Shown: in pieces, positions 11,363-23,496 of the stretch
Layout of the letters: every line of letters begins with the position of its first letter
How positions within the stretch are numbered: the first letter of the stretch is position 1
From: Anaeramoeba ignava
Lineage: Eukaryota; Metamonada; Anaeramoebidae
Assembly: GCA_028826165.1 (NCBI GenBank)
Contig: JAPDFW010000054.1
Span: 74,501 to 138,500, forward strand
Length of the DNA: 64,000 nucleotides
Direction: 5' to 3'
Translations under genes and position numbers: made by a program
The notes under the pieces: generated by a model
Databases searched by the model: none
Told to the model about the DNA's origin: nothing
What the model saw: the letters and a program-made list of their open reading frames with translations, nothing else

Positions 11363-11465
11363 TTTTAAATAATAAAAAAAAAATGAAAAAAAAAATTAAA
11401 AATTTCAAAATTCATTTTTTTTTTCTTTTTTTTTAATTAATCAATTTTATATAAAAAAAAAATAA
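11363..11465. promoter_or_regulatory. Divergent promoter region, sorting nexin / xanthine dehydrogenase
   Basis: Only 103 bp separate the two start codons. It holds one T-tract/CAT element facing left (11374-11395, plus-strand aaaaaatgaaaaaaa) and one facing right (11411-11432, ttcatttttttttt). Each lies at the usual short distance from its own start codon. Nothing else recognisable lies between them. Confidence 0.5.
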
Positions 11466-14400
11466 ATGCTTCGTTTTATTCAAAATTTACCTCAAAAATC
11501 TTATTTAAATTCAATCCCCCATTTTCTTTCAAAATCAATTATTATTCCAACTCAAAAAAATGAATCAAAAACAAATATAAGAAAATTTACATTAAAATCA
11601 GAATCAAATGAAAGTATGAATTTTATAAATAATCTAAAATAAAAAAAAATTTTTTTTTTAATTTTAATTTTAATTTTAATTTTAAAATTAAATAGCAAAT
11701 TGTGTTGATGTTTTTCAAAATAAAATTATGGAAATAATTGGAAGAGAAAAAACAGGAAAAGAAATAGTGTTTTATTTAAATGGAGAAAGAAAAGTATTAA
11801 AAGATATTGATCCAAGTCAAACACTTCTTGATTATTTACGATTAAATAGTCTTACAGGAGTAAAAAAAGTATGTGGAGAAGGTGGTTGTGGTGCTTGTTC
11901 TGTTATGATTTCTCATTTCAATACTCAAACTCAAGAAGTTGAAAATCTTTCTTATAATTCTTGTTTAGTTCCTTTACCTTTTATTGATGGTAAATCAATT
12001 ACAACTGTTGAAGGTATTGGTAAAATTTCAACAAGTGTTCATCCAATTCAAAAAAGAATCGCTTATACTCATGGAACTCAAGTAATATTTTTCAAATATT
12101 TAAAATATAAATATAAATATAAATATAAATATAAATATAAATATAAATATAAATATAAATATAAATATAAATATAAATATAAATATAAATATAAATATAA
12201 ATATAAATATAAATATAAATATAAATATAAATATAAATATAAATATAAATATAAATATAAATATAAATATAAATATAAATATAAATATTTAAAAATATAA
12301 ATATAAATATAAATATAAATCAAAATATAAATATAAATCTAAATATAAATATAAATATAAATATAAATATAAATATAAAATATAAATATAAAATAAAAAT
12401 ATAAATAAAATATAAATATAAATATAAATATAAATATAAATATAAATATAAATATAAATATAAATATAAAATAAATATAATTATAAATATAAATATAAAT
12501 ATAAATATAAATATAAATATAAATCTAAATATAAATATTTATAAAATATAAATATAAATATAAATATAAATATAAATATAAATATAAAATATAAAATAAA
12601 TAAAATATAAATATAAATATAAAATATAAAATAAAATATAAAATATAAATATAAATATAAAATATAAATAAAATATAAATATAAATATAAAATATAAAAT
12701 AATATAAAATATAAATATAAATATAAATATAAAAATATAAAATATAAATATAAATATAAATAAATATAAATATAAAATAATAAATATAAAATAAATAAAA
12801 AATATAAATATAAAATATAAATATAAATATAAATATAAAATATAAATAAAAAGTATAAAATATAAATATATATAAATATAAAATATAAATATAAATATAA
12901 AATAAAATATAAATATAAATATAAATATAAATATAAATATAAATATAAATATAAAATATAAATATGAAATTATAAATATAAAAATAAACATAAATATAAA
13001 TATAAAATATAAATAATATAAATATAAATATAAATATAAATATAAATGTAAATATAAATATAAATATAAATATAAATATAAATATAAATATAAAATATAT
13101 AATATAAATATAAATATAAATATAAATATAAATATAAATATAAATATAAATATAAATATAAATATAAATATAAATATAAATATAAATATAAATATAAATA
13201 TAAATATAAATATAAATATAAATATAAATATAAATATAAAATAGTGTGGATATTGTACTCCTGGTTTTGTTGTTAATCTTTATACAGTTTTGGCAAATAA
13301 TCCAAATTCAACTGTTAAAGAAATTGAAGAAGCTCTTTCAGGTAATTTATGTAGATGCACTGGTTATAGACCAATTTTTGATGCAGGAAAATCATTTAGT
13401 AAAGATTATGATCCAAATTCAGTTGGAGATTTAGTTCCTAAAGAAAATAATGAAAAATTTCCATTTCCAAGAACACATGCACCATTTCCTGATGAATTAA
13501 AAAATTATACAAAAGATCGCAAACATTTAATGATTTCGAATGATGAAACTTTATGGTTTAGGTTTGAATAAAAAAAATTCAAATGAAAATTATTTTGAAA
13601 TTTATTTTGAAATTTATTTTGAAATTAAAAAAAGACCTGCAAACTTAAAATCATTATTAGAACTAAAATCAATCACTCCAGATTGTGGAGAAGAAAAATG
13701 CGGCAAAATAGAAGCACAACTCATTTCAGGAAACACAAAACTTGTTTCAGGAAACACAGAAGTTGGATATTCAAAACTTTACAAACATGAAAAAAATCCA
13801 CTTATGGTTTCAACAATGGATATACCAGAAATGAAGAAAATCACAGAAAAAACAGAATCAGTTGAAATTGGGGCAACAGTCACAATCAAAGATTGCCAAA
13901 AACTATTTGAGAAATTAATCGAAAAATTACCAAAAGAAAAAACAGCAGGATTTAAAGCTTTATTGAATCAAACAAAATATTTTGCAAATTATTCAATAAG
14001 AAACATAGCAACAATTGGGGGATCAATTTACACAGCAGATCCACTAAGTGATCTTTATCCCGTTTTAATGGCACTTGATGCGAAAATCAACTGTGTTTCT
14101 TTGGAATCAAAAAGAGTGATTCCGATCAGAGAATTTCTAGTTGGATCAAATAAAACACGCTTGAATAAAAACGAGATTGTTTTAAGCGTTGAAATTCCGT
14201 TTAGTAAAAAAGGAGATCATATTCGAAGCTACAAAATTTCCAAGCGAAAAGAAGACTCGCAAGCAGTTGTAAATGCAGGAATGCGTGTGAATATTGATGA
14301 TAATAATGTCGTTACTGATGCTTTTTTGGCTTATGGAGCTGTTTCTCGAACAACAAGTCATGCGAAGAAAGCGAGTGAAAATTTAATTGGAAAAAAATGG

Positions 14401-17400
14401 AATGAAAAATTATTGAAGGAAACAGTCGAGATTCTAGAATCTGGAGATATTGAAGTTTGGCCAAAACTGGGAATGACTGAGTATAGAAAGCTTCAAATTC
14501 CAGGGATTTTTATCAAATTTTTCGCATCAGTTTCTGAAGAATTAGAAAAGAAAACAAACGGACGAATTTTAGATCCAAAAATTATAACGGCAGGAAAGGA
14601 ATTCGAGCGTCCAACAAGAACAGCAAAGCAAGAATTCCAAGAAACACGTTCGCCTGTAGGGATTGCACAAGCACATCTCGCAGCCGTGCAACACACGACA
14701 GGAGAAGCAACGTTTATCGGGGATATCCCTTTACCATTTAACGGTCTTTATTGCGCGCTTGTTCAGTCGACACGAGCGCATGCCAGAATTGTTAATATTG
14801 ATCCAAAACACGCACTCAATTTGAAAGGCGTTCATGCCTTCTTTAGTGCAAAAGATGTCATCGGTGAAAACCTCAACGGCTCAATTATTTGGGATGAGGA
14901 AACATTTGCGAGTAAGGAAGTCAACTTCTTCGGCCAAATTGTCGGCGTTGTTGTTGCGGACACACAAGCAAAAGCCGATGAGGCAGCGCATGTGATTTCT
15001 CAGAATGTGGAATACGAAGATCTCCCATTTTTCCAGACTATCGAAGAGGCAATCGAGAAGAAAAGCTTTCTCGATGAGCCAAAAGTCATGGTTCTTGGCG
15101 ATCCTGACGAAGCGTTTAAAAATTCTGATGGGATTATTGAGGGAGAAATGCGATCAGGACATCAAGAGCATTTCTACTTTGAAACTGAAAACTGTCTTGT
15201 GATTCCAAATCAAGATGAAATCACGGTTTATGCTGCTTGTCAAAACTTAGCAAAAGTACAAGAAGCGGTAGCAAGATTTCTTGGAAAACCAAAAAACTTT
15301 GTGACCGTAAAGGCAATGCGAATTGGCGGCGGTTTTGGCGGGAAGCAAGACCGTCCGTGGCTTCTTTCAACTGCGGTTGCTTTAGCGGCTTATAAATTGC
15401 AACGTCCTATGCGCTGCAGTCTTGATCGAACTACTGATATAACAATGTCTGGAATGCGCCATGAATTTTTGGGGAAATATAAAATGGGTTATCTTAATGA
15501 TGGCACAATTAAGGCAGTTGATTTCCATTTATATAGTAATGGTGGTCATACTATGGATCTTTCTCCTGCTGTTATGGATAGAGCTTTGTGGAGTTGTGAT
15601 AATAGTTATAATTTCCCAAATATTCGTTTAGCAGGTGATCCTTGTCGAACAAATCGACTTTCTTGTACTGCTTATCGAGGATTTGGAGTTCCTCAAGGTT
15701 AGTTAATATTTGAAAATTAAAATTAAAATTAAATATTTAAAATTAAAATTATAATTATAATTAAAATTAAAATTAAAATTAAAATTAAAATTAAAATTAA
15801 ATAATTAAAATTAAAATTAAAATTAAAATTAAATAAAAATTAAAATCAAAAATTAAAATTAAATATTTAAAATTAAATTAAAATTAAAATTAAAATTATT
15901 TAGCTATCAGTGTTTGTGAAACCGCTCTTGAACATGTTGCTTATACTTTAGGAAAAGATTCTCATTTTATTAGAAATAAAAATTTATATAATAAAGGTGA
16001 TACAACTCCAACTGGTTGGAAACTTCCAGATGATGGTGCACGAAAATGTTGGGATCTTTTAAACAAAAAAATTGATTTTGCAAAGAAACGTAAAGAAATT
16101 GAGAAATTTAATCAAGAAAATAAATTTAAGAAAAGAGGAATTGCAATAATTCCTGCTAAAAGTAGCATGGGATTTGAAGTAAATTAAATTAAATTAAAAT
16201 TCAAATTCAAAATTAAAATTAAAATTAAAATTAAAATTAAAATTAAAATTAAAAATTAAAATTAAATTAAAATTAAAATTAAAATTAAAATTAAAATTAA
16301 AATTAAAATTAAAATTAAAATTAAAATCAAAATTAAAATTAAAATTAAAATTAAAATTAAAATTAAAATCAAAATTAAAATTAAAATTAAAATTAAAATT
16401 AAAATTAAAATTAAAATTAAAATTAAAATTAAAATCAAAATTTAAATTTAAAATTAAAATTAAATTCAATTCAAAATTAAAGGCTGATTTTATGAATCAA
16501 GCAGGTGCTCTTCTTGAAGTTTTCTCAGATGGTTCTATTCATCTTTCTCATAGTGGAATTGAAATGGGTCAAGGTCTTTCAACAAAAATGGGACAAATTG
16601 TTGCAGAAGGTTTAAATGCACCACTTTCATCAATTAGAGTTGGAGAAACTTCAACAGATAAAGTTCCCAATACATCACCAACAGCAGCGTACATAATCTT
16701 TTATTCAAATATTATTTAAATTAAATTAAATTAAATTAAATTAAATTAAATTAAATTCAAATCAAATCAAATCAAATCAAATCAAATCAAATCAAATCAA
16801 ATTAAATCAAATCAAATTAAATCAAATCAAATTAAATCAAATCAAATCAAATTAAATCAAATCAAATCAAATCAAATCAAATCAAATTAAATCAAATCAA
16901 ATCAAATCAAATCAAATCAAATCAAATCAAATCAAATCAAATCAAATCAAATTAAATCAAATTAAATCAAATTAAATCAAATTAAATCAAATCAAATCAA
17001 ATCAAATCAAATTAAATCAAATCAAATTAAATCAAATCAATATTCAATTCAATACAATATTTAATTCAATTCAATTCAATTCAATTCAATTTTTAATATT
17101 AAATTTTTAAAAAAATAAAGTGTAACTGGACAAGAACTTAATGGAATTGCAGTTAAAAATGCAGTTAAAGTTATTAATGAAAGATTAGAACCATTACGTA
17201 AAGAATTTCCTCATGCAAGTTTTGCTGAATTAGCTAAAGAAGCATATTTCCGAAAAATCAATTTATGTGTTTCAGGTCATGATTGCTTACCACCTTATGT
17301 TTATGATTGGAAAACTAAGAAAGGAAGACAATCTTATTATGTTTTATGGGCAGTTACTTATGCAGAAGTAGAAATTGATGCTTTAACTGGTGAGTTTAAG

Positions 17401-18238
17401 ACTCTTCATGTTGAAATTGTTCAAGATGCTGGAACTTCAATGAATCCTGCTATTGATATTGGTCAAGTTGAAGGTGGTTTTATTCAAGGACTTGGATTAA
17501 TGACAATGGTTTATATTTAAAATTAAAATTCATTTATAGAATTAAAATTAAAATTAAAATTAAAATTAAATTTAAAATTAAAATTAAATTTAAAATTAAA
17601 ATTCAAATTTAAATCAAAATTAAAATTAAAATCAAAATTTAAATTAAAATTAAAATTAAAATCAAAATCAAAATTAAAATTAAAATTAAAATTTAAATTT
17701 AAAATTAAAATTAAAATTAAAATTATAATTCAAATCAAAATTAAAATTAAAATTTAAATTAAAATTAAAATAAAAATAAAAATTAAAATTAAAATTAAAA
17801 TTAAAATTTAAATTAAATTTAAATTTAAAATAATTAGGAAGAACCAATTTGGGCATCTGATGGTCATTTAAGAACTAGAAATGTTTCAACTTATAAAATT
17901 CCATCATATGAAGATATTCCACATAAATTTAATATTTCACTTTTAAAAGATGCACCAAATCCATTTGGAATTCATAGTTCAAAAGCTGTTGGAGAAAGGT
18001 AGAAATTATTTGTTTAAAAATTGAAGAAAATTCAAAATTAAAAATTATTTGAATATTTTTATTATTTTCAAAAAAAAAATTTATTAGTGGATTACAATCT
18101 GCAAATTCAGTTTTCTTTGCAATTAGAGATGCAATTAAAGCTCAAAGAAAACAAGAAGGATTAAATGATTTCTTCCCATTTACAGCACCAGCAACAGCAG
18201 AAAAAATTAGATTAACTTGCAAAACAAAATTCAATTAA
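11466..18238 (+). CDS. Xanthine dehydrogenase/oxidase (molybdenum hydroxylase), nine exons
   Basis: Exons: 11466-11613, 11696-12081, 13245-13561, 13635-15697, 15904-16178, 16483-16688, 17121-17508, 17838-17998, 18088-18238. They sum to 4095 nt (1364 residues plus stop) with consistent phase at all eight junctions; typical family length is about 1330. The enzyme oxidises hypoxanthine to xanthine and urate in purine catabolism. Seen in order: 2Fe-2S domain I (CGEGGCGAC, about residue 109), 2Fe-2S domain II (GTQ joined across the first large intron to CGYCTPG, then CRCTGYRP), FAD domain ([17 protein letters not shown]-like LVGSNKT), then the molybdenum domain ([46 protein letters not shown], and KAVGER holding the expected catalytic Glu). 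EHFYFET and MRHEFLG fit xanthine dehydrogenase better than aldehyde oxidase. A 60-residue extension precedes the usual N-terminus; a second Met at 11728 sits where other family members start. Confidence 0.94.
12090..13243 (+). repeat. Hexanucleotide (aaatat) array filling xanthine dehydrogenase intron 2
   Basis: The intron 12082-13244 (1163 nt) is (aaatat)n. It is pure at both ends (12108-12290 and 13100-13240) and has 1-4-base slips in the middle. It sits exactly between the Gln and Cys codons of the second iron-sulfur cluster motif (GTQ|CGYC). GT and AG are nearly absent (exceptions near 12850 and 13047). Confidence 0.92.
15700..15900 (+). repeat. aaatta-type repeat, xanthine dehydrogenase intron 4
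   Basis: The intron 15698-15903 is mostly 6-bp aaaatt units with a few aaatattt interruptions. The flanking exons join as PQ|A (phase 1) in the GFGVPQ motif. Confidence 0.85.
16185..16475 (+). repeat. aaaatt repeat, xanthine dehydrogenase intron 5
   Basis: The intron 16179-16482 is (aaaatt)n with scattered aaaatc units. It closely resembles intron 4 but is more homogeneous. Phase 0 junction [12 protein letters not shown]. Confidence 0.88.
16715..17095 (+). repeat. aaatc/aaatt pentanucleotide repeat, xanthine dehydrogenase intron 6
   Basis: The intron 16689-17120 carries an aaatt block, a long aaatc/aaatt mixed block and a terminal attca block. The exons rejoin as SPTAA|VTGQEL (phase 2). Confidence 0.88.
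17520..17830 (+). repeat. aaaatt/aaattt repeat, xanthine dehydrogenase intron 7
   Basis: The intron 17509-17837 is a mix of aaaatt, aaatttaa and aaaatc units, less regular than the other introns. The junction GLMTM|EEPIWA is in phase 0. Confidence 0.85.
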
Positions 18239-18640
18239 ATTTTAAAAGAAAACAAATTAAATTTCAAAAGAAAATTCAATTAAATTTTAAACAAAATTCA
18301 ATTAAAATTCAAAAAGAAAATTCAATTAAATTTTAAAAAGAAAATTCAATTAAAAATTTAAAAGAAAATTCAATTAAATTTTAAAAACAAAATTCAATTA
18401 AAATTTTAAAAACAAAATTCAATTAAATTTAAAAACAAAATTCAATTAAAATTTAAAAACAAAATTCAATTAAATTTTAAAAAACAATTAAATTTCAAAA
18501 ACAAAATTAAATTCAATTAAAATTCAAAAACAAAATTCAATTAAATTTAAAAAGAAAATTAAATTTTAAAAACAAAATTCAATTAAAAATTCAAAAACAA
18601 AACAAATTAAATTTTTTGATTTTTTGAATTGTTTTTCTTT
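18239..18640. repeat. Degenerate roughly 20-bp repeat, convergent intergenic region
   Basis: Between the stop of xanthine dehydrogenase (+) and the stop of IQGAP (-) lies an irregular repeat of caattaaattttaaaa plus a variable a/g spacer, about 16 imperfect copies. It ends in a T-rich stretch. No gene is visible. Confidence 0.7.
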
Positions 18641-18719
18641 TATTTCCTTTTTCTTAATTGAAAAGAAAAGAAATTGGAAAAGAAATTTGGAAAAGAAATT
18701 TGAAAAGAAAATTGGAAAT

Positions 18720-21700
18720 TTATTTGACCATCATTTTGTTAAGGAAATGAATTAGTAAATTAACGTTTAAAGTTAATCTTTCAACTGGATATTCAGATTT
18801 TCCAGAAGATTGAAATTCCAATAAATCTTCAACATTAATAGTAATTTTCTCAACAGAAGCACCAGCAAATTTAGCTTGAATATCAAAAATACCAGTTTGT
18901 TTAGAAGTGAAAACAAAAGAAGTTGCTCCCCATCTATTCAGAATAAAAATAATTTAATTTAAATATTTGATTTAATTTGAATATTTAATTTAAATATTTG
19001 ATTTAATTTGAATATTTATTTTAATTTAATTTAATTTAAATTGATTTAATTTATTTTAAATTGATTTAAATTTTAATTGATTGTTTACGTCGCTTTAGGA
19101 ATATCAGATGAAATGATAATATTAGCCTTAGCTAAAGCTTTGTATTTCTTACTAACAGGACCACAAATATATTCACTCTTCTTCTTCTTAAGATTTTTCT
19201 TGTTCATCTTCTGAACACTAAGTTCATACTGCTTTTTACGAACAGAATCCAAATAGTCATTATACTGTTTCATCTGTTCAATCAAGTATTGCTTTGATTG
19301 CCTGACAATTGAAAGATTTTTTTTCAAACGAGCAATTTCAACTTGATTTTGACGATAAAGTTTAGAAGCATTACGAATCTCATGAACAATTTCCTTGATA
19401 AGATTTTTGAAGTTGTCTGCTTTATTAAGAACACCTTTTTCTTCAAGAAAGGTGATGTTTTTTCTTAAAGGAACCAAAATATCCTGAAGGGAATTTTGAG
19501 TTAAATCATCGTTGAAAATCAATTCAATCAGATTCGAGTTGCTTCGTAGAAGATCTGGAGGCGCAGAAGTAAGCAAGTCCTTGATAAGCTTCTTGGTATC
19601 ATTGTAGATGGTTTGTGTTTCTGTGTCTTTGATGGCATCAGTCTGGAACTTATTGATAAGCATGAGTTGAATTTCCATTTCACTTGGTTTACTTGGAATT
19701 TTAACATCTTTCAAATCATCCAAAATAATACGAAGAGGATCGTTTTTTTCAGGCGCAATTTTGCTGAGGAATTTCTTGAGGATTTGATGTGTGTAGAAGA
19801 TTTCTTTTGGAGAGACAAAAATTGTTGGCATTTTTTGCTGGGTAAGATCATAATCACTTGTGATTTGGAGTTGTTCCTCGAGTTCAAGAACGTTTGGGAT
19901 TTCCTTGAAATAGTCGAATGATTTTAAAGAGAGTTCCTCGATGAGATTATTAAGAGGGATCATATAAGGCTCATTTTTTTCGAAGAGTTTATGAGTTGCG
20001 ACGCTTTGCATCATTTTTGAAATCAGCGCAAGATTTTGTCTTGCGGTAAGTGAGATGTTAAAGTCTGGCGCAACAACACCGAAGGTATCAGGCTGGACAA
20101 TTGCAGGAAGAAGGTAACGGTAGTAAATGATGTAGCCAATAATCCGAGAAATTTCATCCTCATTTGTGTCCGGAAATTTTTCGAGAATGGATCTTCTAAC
20201 GGCTTTACAAATGAATCTTATTCCGTACGGGATTGTGTGGATCGACTTGCTGATTTGGTTCACAAAGTGTCTGCAGATCTCACTGAGCTCGTTGATGTTC
20301 TTCTCATAGAGCTCGGAAATGGCTTGATGCTTGATCGCATCTTCGTGATTTGCAGTTCGCGGCAAATCGCTTTTTTGTCCGGTTCGTGTTTCTTCCTTAT
20401 TGATCATTGCTTGGTACATTCTTGTTGTGTTAAGTTCGATCACGAGATCCTCCTGTTTCAGAACCTTTTCAACAACGGGTTCTAAAAGCTCTTTCAAAAA
20501 CGTTTGGTATTGAACTCTTCGGAAATAGAAAACAAACATTTTTGTGATAATTGGATCATCTTTGGTGAATTCTGACGCTTTTTTCTGTTTGAATATCTGT
20601 TCTCCAATGGAGAGCGTGAACAACCGCAAAAGAAGGTATTCTTCTCGCGGGGAGAAGGCATATCCATAAAGCGTCAGAATCATTGTTTGAACGAATCCTT
20701 CAAGTTCATTCGGTTGGATGTAAAAAAGGGTTTTTGCCAAATATTTCGGTTCTGTTTGAAGCAGATAGAAAAGATGCTGGTATATCTCAATATACTGACT
20801 CGGTATCATGTTTTCCTTTGATTCGTCTTGTTTTTTGCGTTTTGAAGACTGGCTGTCAATCTCCTGAATTGAGATCCGATTTTTGACAAGCAACGAAATT
20901 TTTTTGTCAACTCGTTGCACTTCGTGTTGGAGATCGTTGTTCTGACGGATCTCCTTGACCCAATCCTCACGAAGCTTGGTTAGATCTTCTTCTTGTGTTG
21001 TCTTGATCTTCTCGTCATTCGTCATTTTCTCGTTATCATAGATCATTCCGGAACGGACGCGAAACATTCGCAAAATGTTTGCCATTGTTTCAAGTGTCAT
21101 CTCATTCTGACCTGCAAGTGATCGTTTCATTTCACGCGATTTGAACCCGCGGAATGTTTTCTGTATCTTTACTGCACTCTTTCGCTGCCGTTTGAAATGC
21201 TGATGCGCAAGATATTGCTTGCGAAATGCTTGAATTTTTGAAATTGGTTTTTTTTGCGATCGGAAAAATCTTCTTCTACGTCGCATTTCTCGCTGAATTA
21301 GCATTCTTTTGACATGCTTTTGAATTGTTAAAACCCCTAATAATCGCGGTGACATTTTTTTCCTTCCTCTCCGTTGTGGATCTAGTCCATCTGTTTTTTC
21401 GGTATTTTCATTTTCATTGTCTTCGAAATCATCAATTTCAAAATCATCTTCTCCAAAATCATTTCCAAATCCGTTATTTCCATCGTATTCTTCTTTTCCC
21501 ATCTTTGATATCTCCTGGAATTTCTTTCTTTCCATAAATCCTTTTACTATCTGTTGGATTTTCGCAATTTCTTCTTCGTTTTTTTTGAATGAATCGATTG
21601 TTTCATTTGATTTTTGTCTTGCAATAAATCCTTTTGCTGCTTCTTGAATTTTGGAAACATCTTCTTCATTTTCCTTTAAAAAGTTTGTATTTTGATTTGA

Positions 21701-23496
21701 TTTTTGTCTTGCAATAAATCCTTTTGCTGCTTCTTGAATTTTGGAAACATCTTCTTCATTTTCCTTTAAAAAATTAGTATTTTGATTTGATTTTTGTCTT
21801 GCAATAAATCCTTTTGCTGCTTCTTGAATTTTTGAAACATCTTCTTCATTTTCCTTTTAAAAAGTTTGTATTTTGATTTGATTTTTGTCTTGCAATAAAT
21901 CCTTTTGCTGCTTCTTGAATTTTTGAAACATCTTCTTCGTTTTCTTTATAAAAATTAGTTGTTTCAAGTGATTTTTGTCTTGCAATAAATCCTTTTGCTG
22001 CTTCTTGAATTTTTGAAACATCTTCTTCGTTTTCTTTGTAAAAATTATTCACATCAAGTGTTTTTTGTCTTGCAATAAATCCTTTTGCTGCTTCTTGAAT
22101 TTTTGAAACATCTTCTTCATTTTCTTTTAAAAAGTTTGTATTTTGATTTGATTTTTGTCTTTCAATAAATCCTTTTGCTGCTTCTTGAATTTTTGAAACT
22201 TCTTCTTTGTTTTCCTTTAAAAATTCCAAATGTTCTTGATGTTGTTTTTGTAAATGTTGATGTTTGAATGCTCCTTGTAATGATAATAACCATTTTTTGT
22301 ATTCTTCTGAATTGAATAGTTGGGATAATTCTTTTTTGTGAATATGTGAGAATTTGCATTTTATAACTGATTGAATTATTAAAATAGCTGGAAGTGCTTC
22401 TTCTTTGTTGTATTTTTCTATCCATTCTATATTTTCCATTTAATTTATTTTAATTTTTTAAATGAATTATTTTAATTTTAATTTTGAAATGAATTTTTTA
22501 ATTTTAATTCTGAAAAGAATTTTTAATTTTAATTTTAATTTTAATTTTAATTTTAATTTTAATTTTAATTTTAAATTTTAATTTTAATTTTTAATTTTAA
22601 TTTTAATTTTAATTTTAATTTTAATTTTAATTTTAATTTTAATTTTAAATTTTAATATTAATTTTAATTTTAATTTTAATTTTAATTTTAATTTTAATTT
22701 TGATTTTAATTTTAATTTTAATTTTAATTTTAATTTTAATTTTAATTTTAATTTTAATTTTAATTTTAATTTTAATTTTAATTTTAATTTTAATTTTAAT
22801 TTTAATTTTAATTTTAATTTTATTTTTTAAATGAATTTTTAATTTAATTTTAATTTAATTTTAATTTTAATATTTAAATTTATTTTAATTTTAATTTTGA
22901 TTTTAATTTAAATTTTTATTACCTTCAGCTTTGGTTTTTTTCTTTGTTAATTGACTCATTTGCTCAATTTTTGAAACATCAGCTTTTTCTAATTGTTTAA
23001 TAGCTTTCTTTTGTTCTTCTTCAGTAAACTTTGCCTTTCCCTTTAAAGATTTAACAGGAGGAGCCAAACCTTTTTTATGGAGTTTAGTAGCAGTATAGTA
23101 AACAGAATAAACAACGTTAATAACATTTTTCAAAGAATAAAGATCATTAACTTCAAAAAAAACAACATCAGGAATTTTAAATAATTTTTGCATTTCAATA
23201 AAATAATTAATATTATCAGTATGTTTAAGTGACAGCATTTTGAAAGTAACAATTTTGCCAACAACTTGAGGCGCAAATTTCTCCGCTAAATGTGCAAGTA
23301 CAACCCCATTTTGAAGTGATATTCCAAGATCTGCTGCACTTCCTAAATCAATCGATAAAATTTCTTCAATCCATTCTTTTATTTCTTGAAGTCGTGTTAA
23401 ATATTCATGTGCTAGTTTTTTTTTTCGTACCTCATCAAGTGCTGTATCTAAAACTGACCGTGTTTTTTTTAAATGTTGCTCAAGAATCTTTTCCAT
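18720..23496 (-). CDS. IQGAP-family scaffold (CH domain, IQ repeats, RasGAP-related domain, RasGAP C-terminus)
   Basis: Exons (minus): 23496-22923, 22426-19088, 18933-18720. IQGAPs scaffold Rho-family GTPases, actin and calmodulin at the cell cortex. Seen: an N-terminal calponin-homology domain in exon 1 (IKEWIEEIL ... LSLKHTDNINYF ... FFEVNDLYSLKNVINVVYSV). Next come eight 30-residue repeats centred on SKIQEAAKGFIARQK (IQ-like, 22200-21540) and further IQ motifs (VKIQKTFRGFKSREMKR). The GAP-related domain has MILTLYGYAFSPREEYLLLRL and YIIYYRYLLPAIVQPDTF, as in IQGAPs. The RasGAP C-terminus ends IFDIQAKFAGASVEKITI ... LTLNVNLLIHFLNKMM. Junctions: AE|EWIEKYNKEEALP (phase 1) and KAT|WGATSFVF (phase 2). 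A one-base insertion near 21857 (extra T in a homopolymer compared with sister repeats) breaks the frame between repeats 4 and 5; the next 2.7 kb are open. The Met at 22439 lies in the intron and is not the start. Confidence 0.93.
21540..22200 (-). repeat. 90-bp coding repeats (IQ-like motifs) of IQGAP
   Basis: Eight tandem 90-bp (30-residue) units, core EDVSKIQEAAKGFIARQK, separated by linkers such as SNQNTNFL or LETTNFY. Near-identity between neighbours implies recent duplication or gene conversion. The last unit (about 21540) is the most diverged (EIAKIQQIVKGFMERKK). Confidence 0.9.
22450..22915 (-). repeat. attttа-type hexanucleotide repeat, IQGAP intron 1
   Basis: The intron 22922-22427 is a regular attttaa-derived 6-bp repeat (plus-strand ttttaa units with rare ttttga). 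It separates the CH-domain exon from the IQ/GAP exon. Confidence 0.88.

Noticed and set aside
11728-12300. Xanthine dehydrogenase starting at 11728 as a separate 190-residue protein
   Set aside because: The KYKYKY tail is intron read-through. Splicing at 12082 restores the iron-sulfur motif. An upstream exon in phase is present, so the earlier Met is preferred, though 11728 remains a possible alternative start.
12539-12991. Minus-strand frame of I/F/Y repeats (and similar frames at 9456-9763 and 16194-16469)
   Set aside because: Products of 6-bp repeats inside introns of xanthine dehydrogenase and the sorting nexin.
22162-22439. Met at 22439 as start of a separate IQ-motif protein
   Set aside because: The acceptor at 22427 joins the CH exon in phase 1 and gives the IQGAP architecture; the Met lies in the intron.
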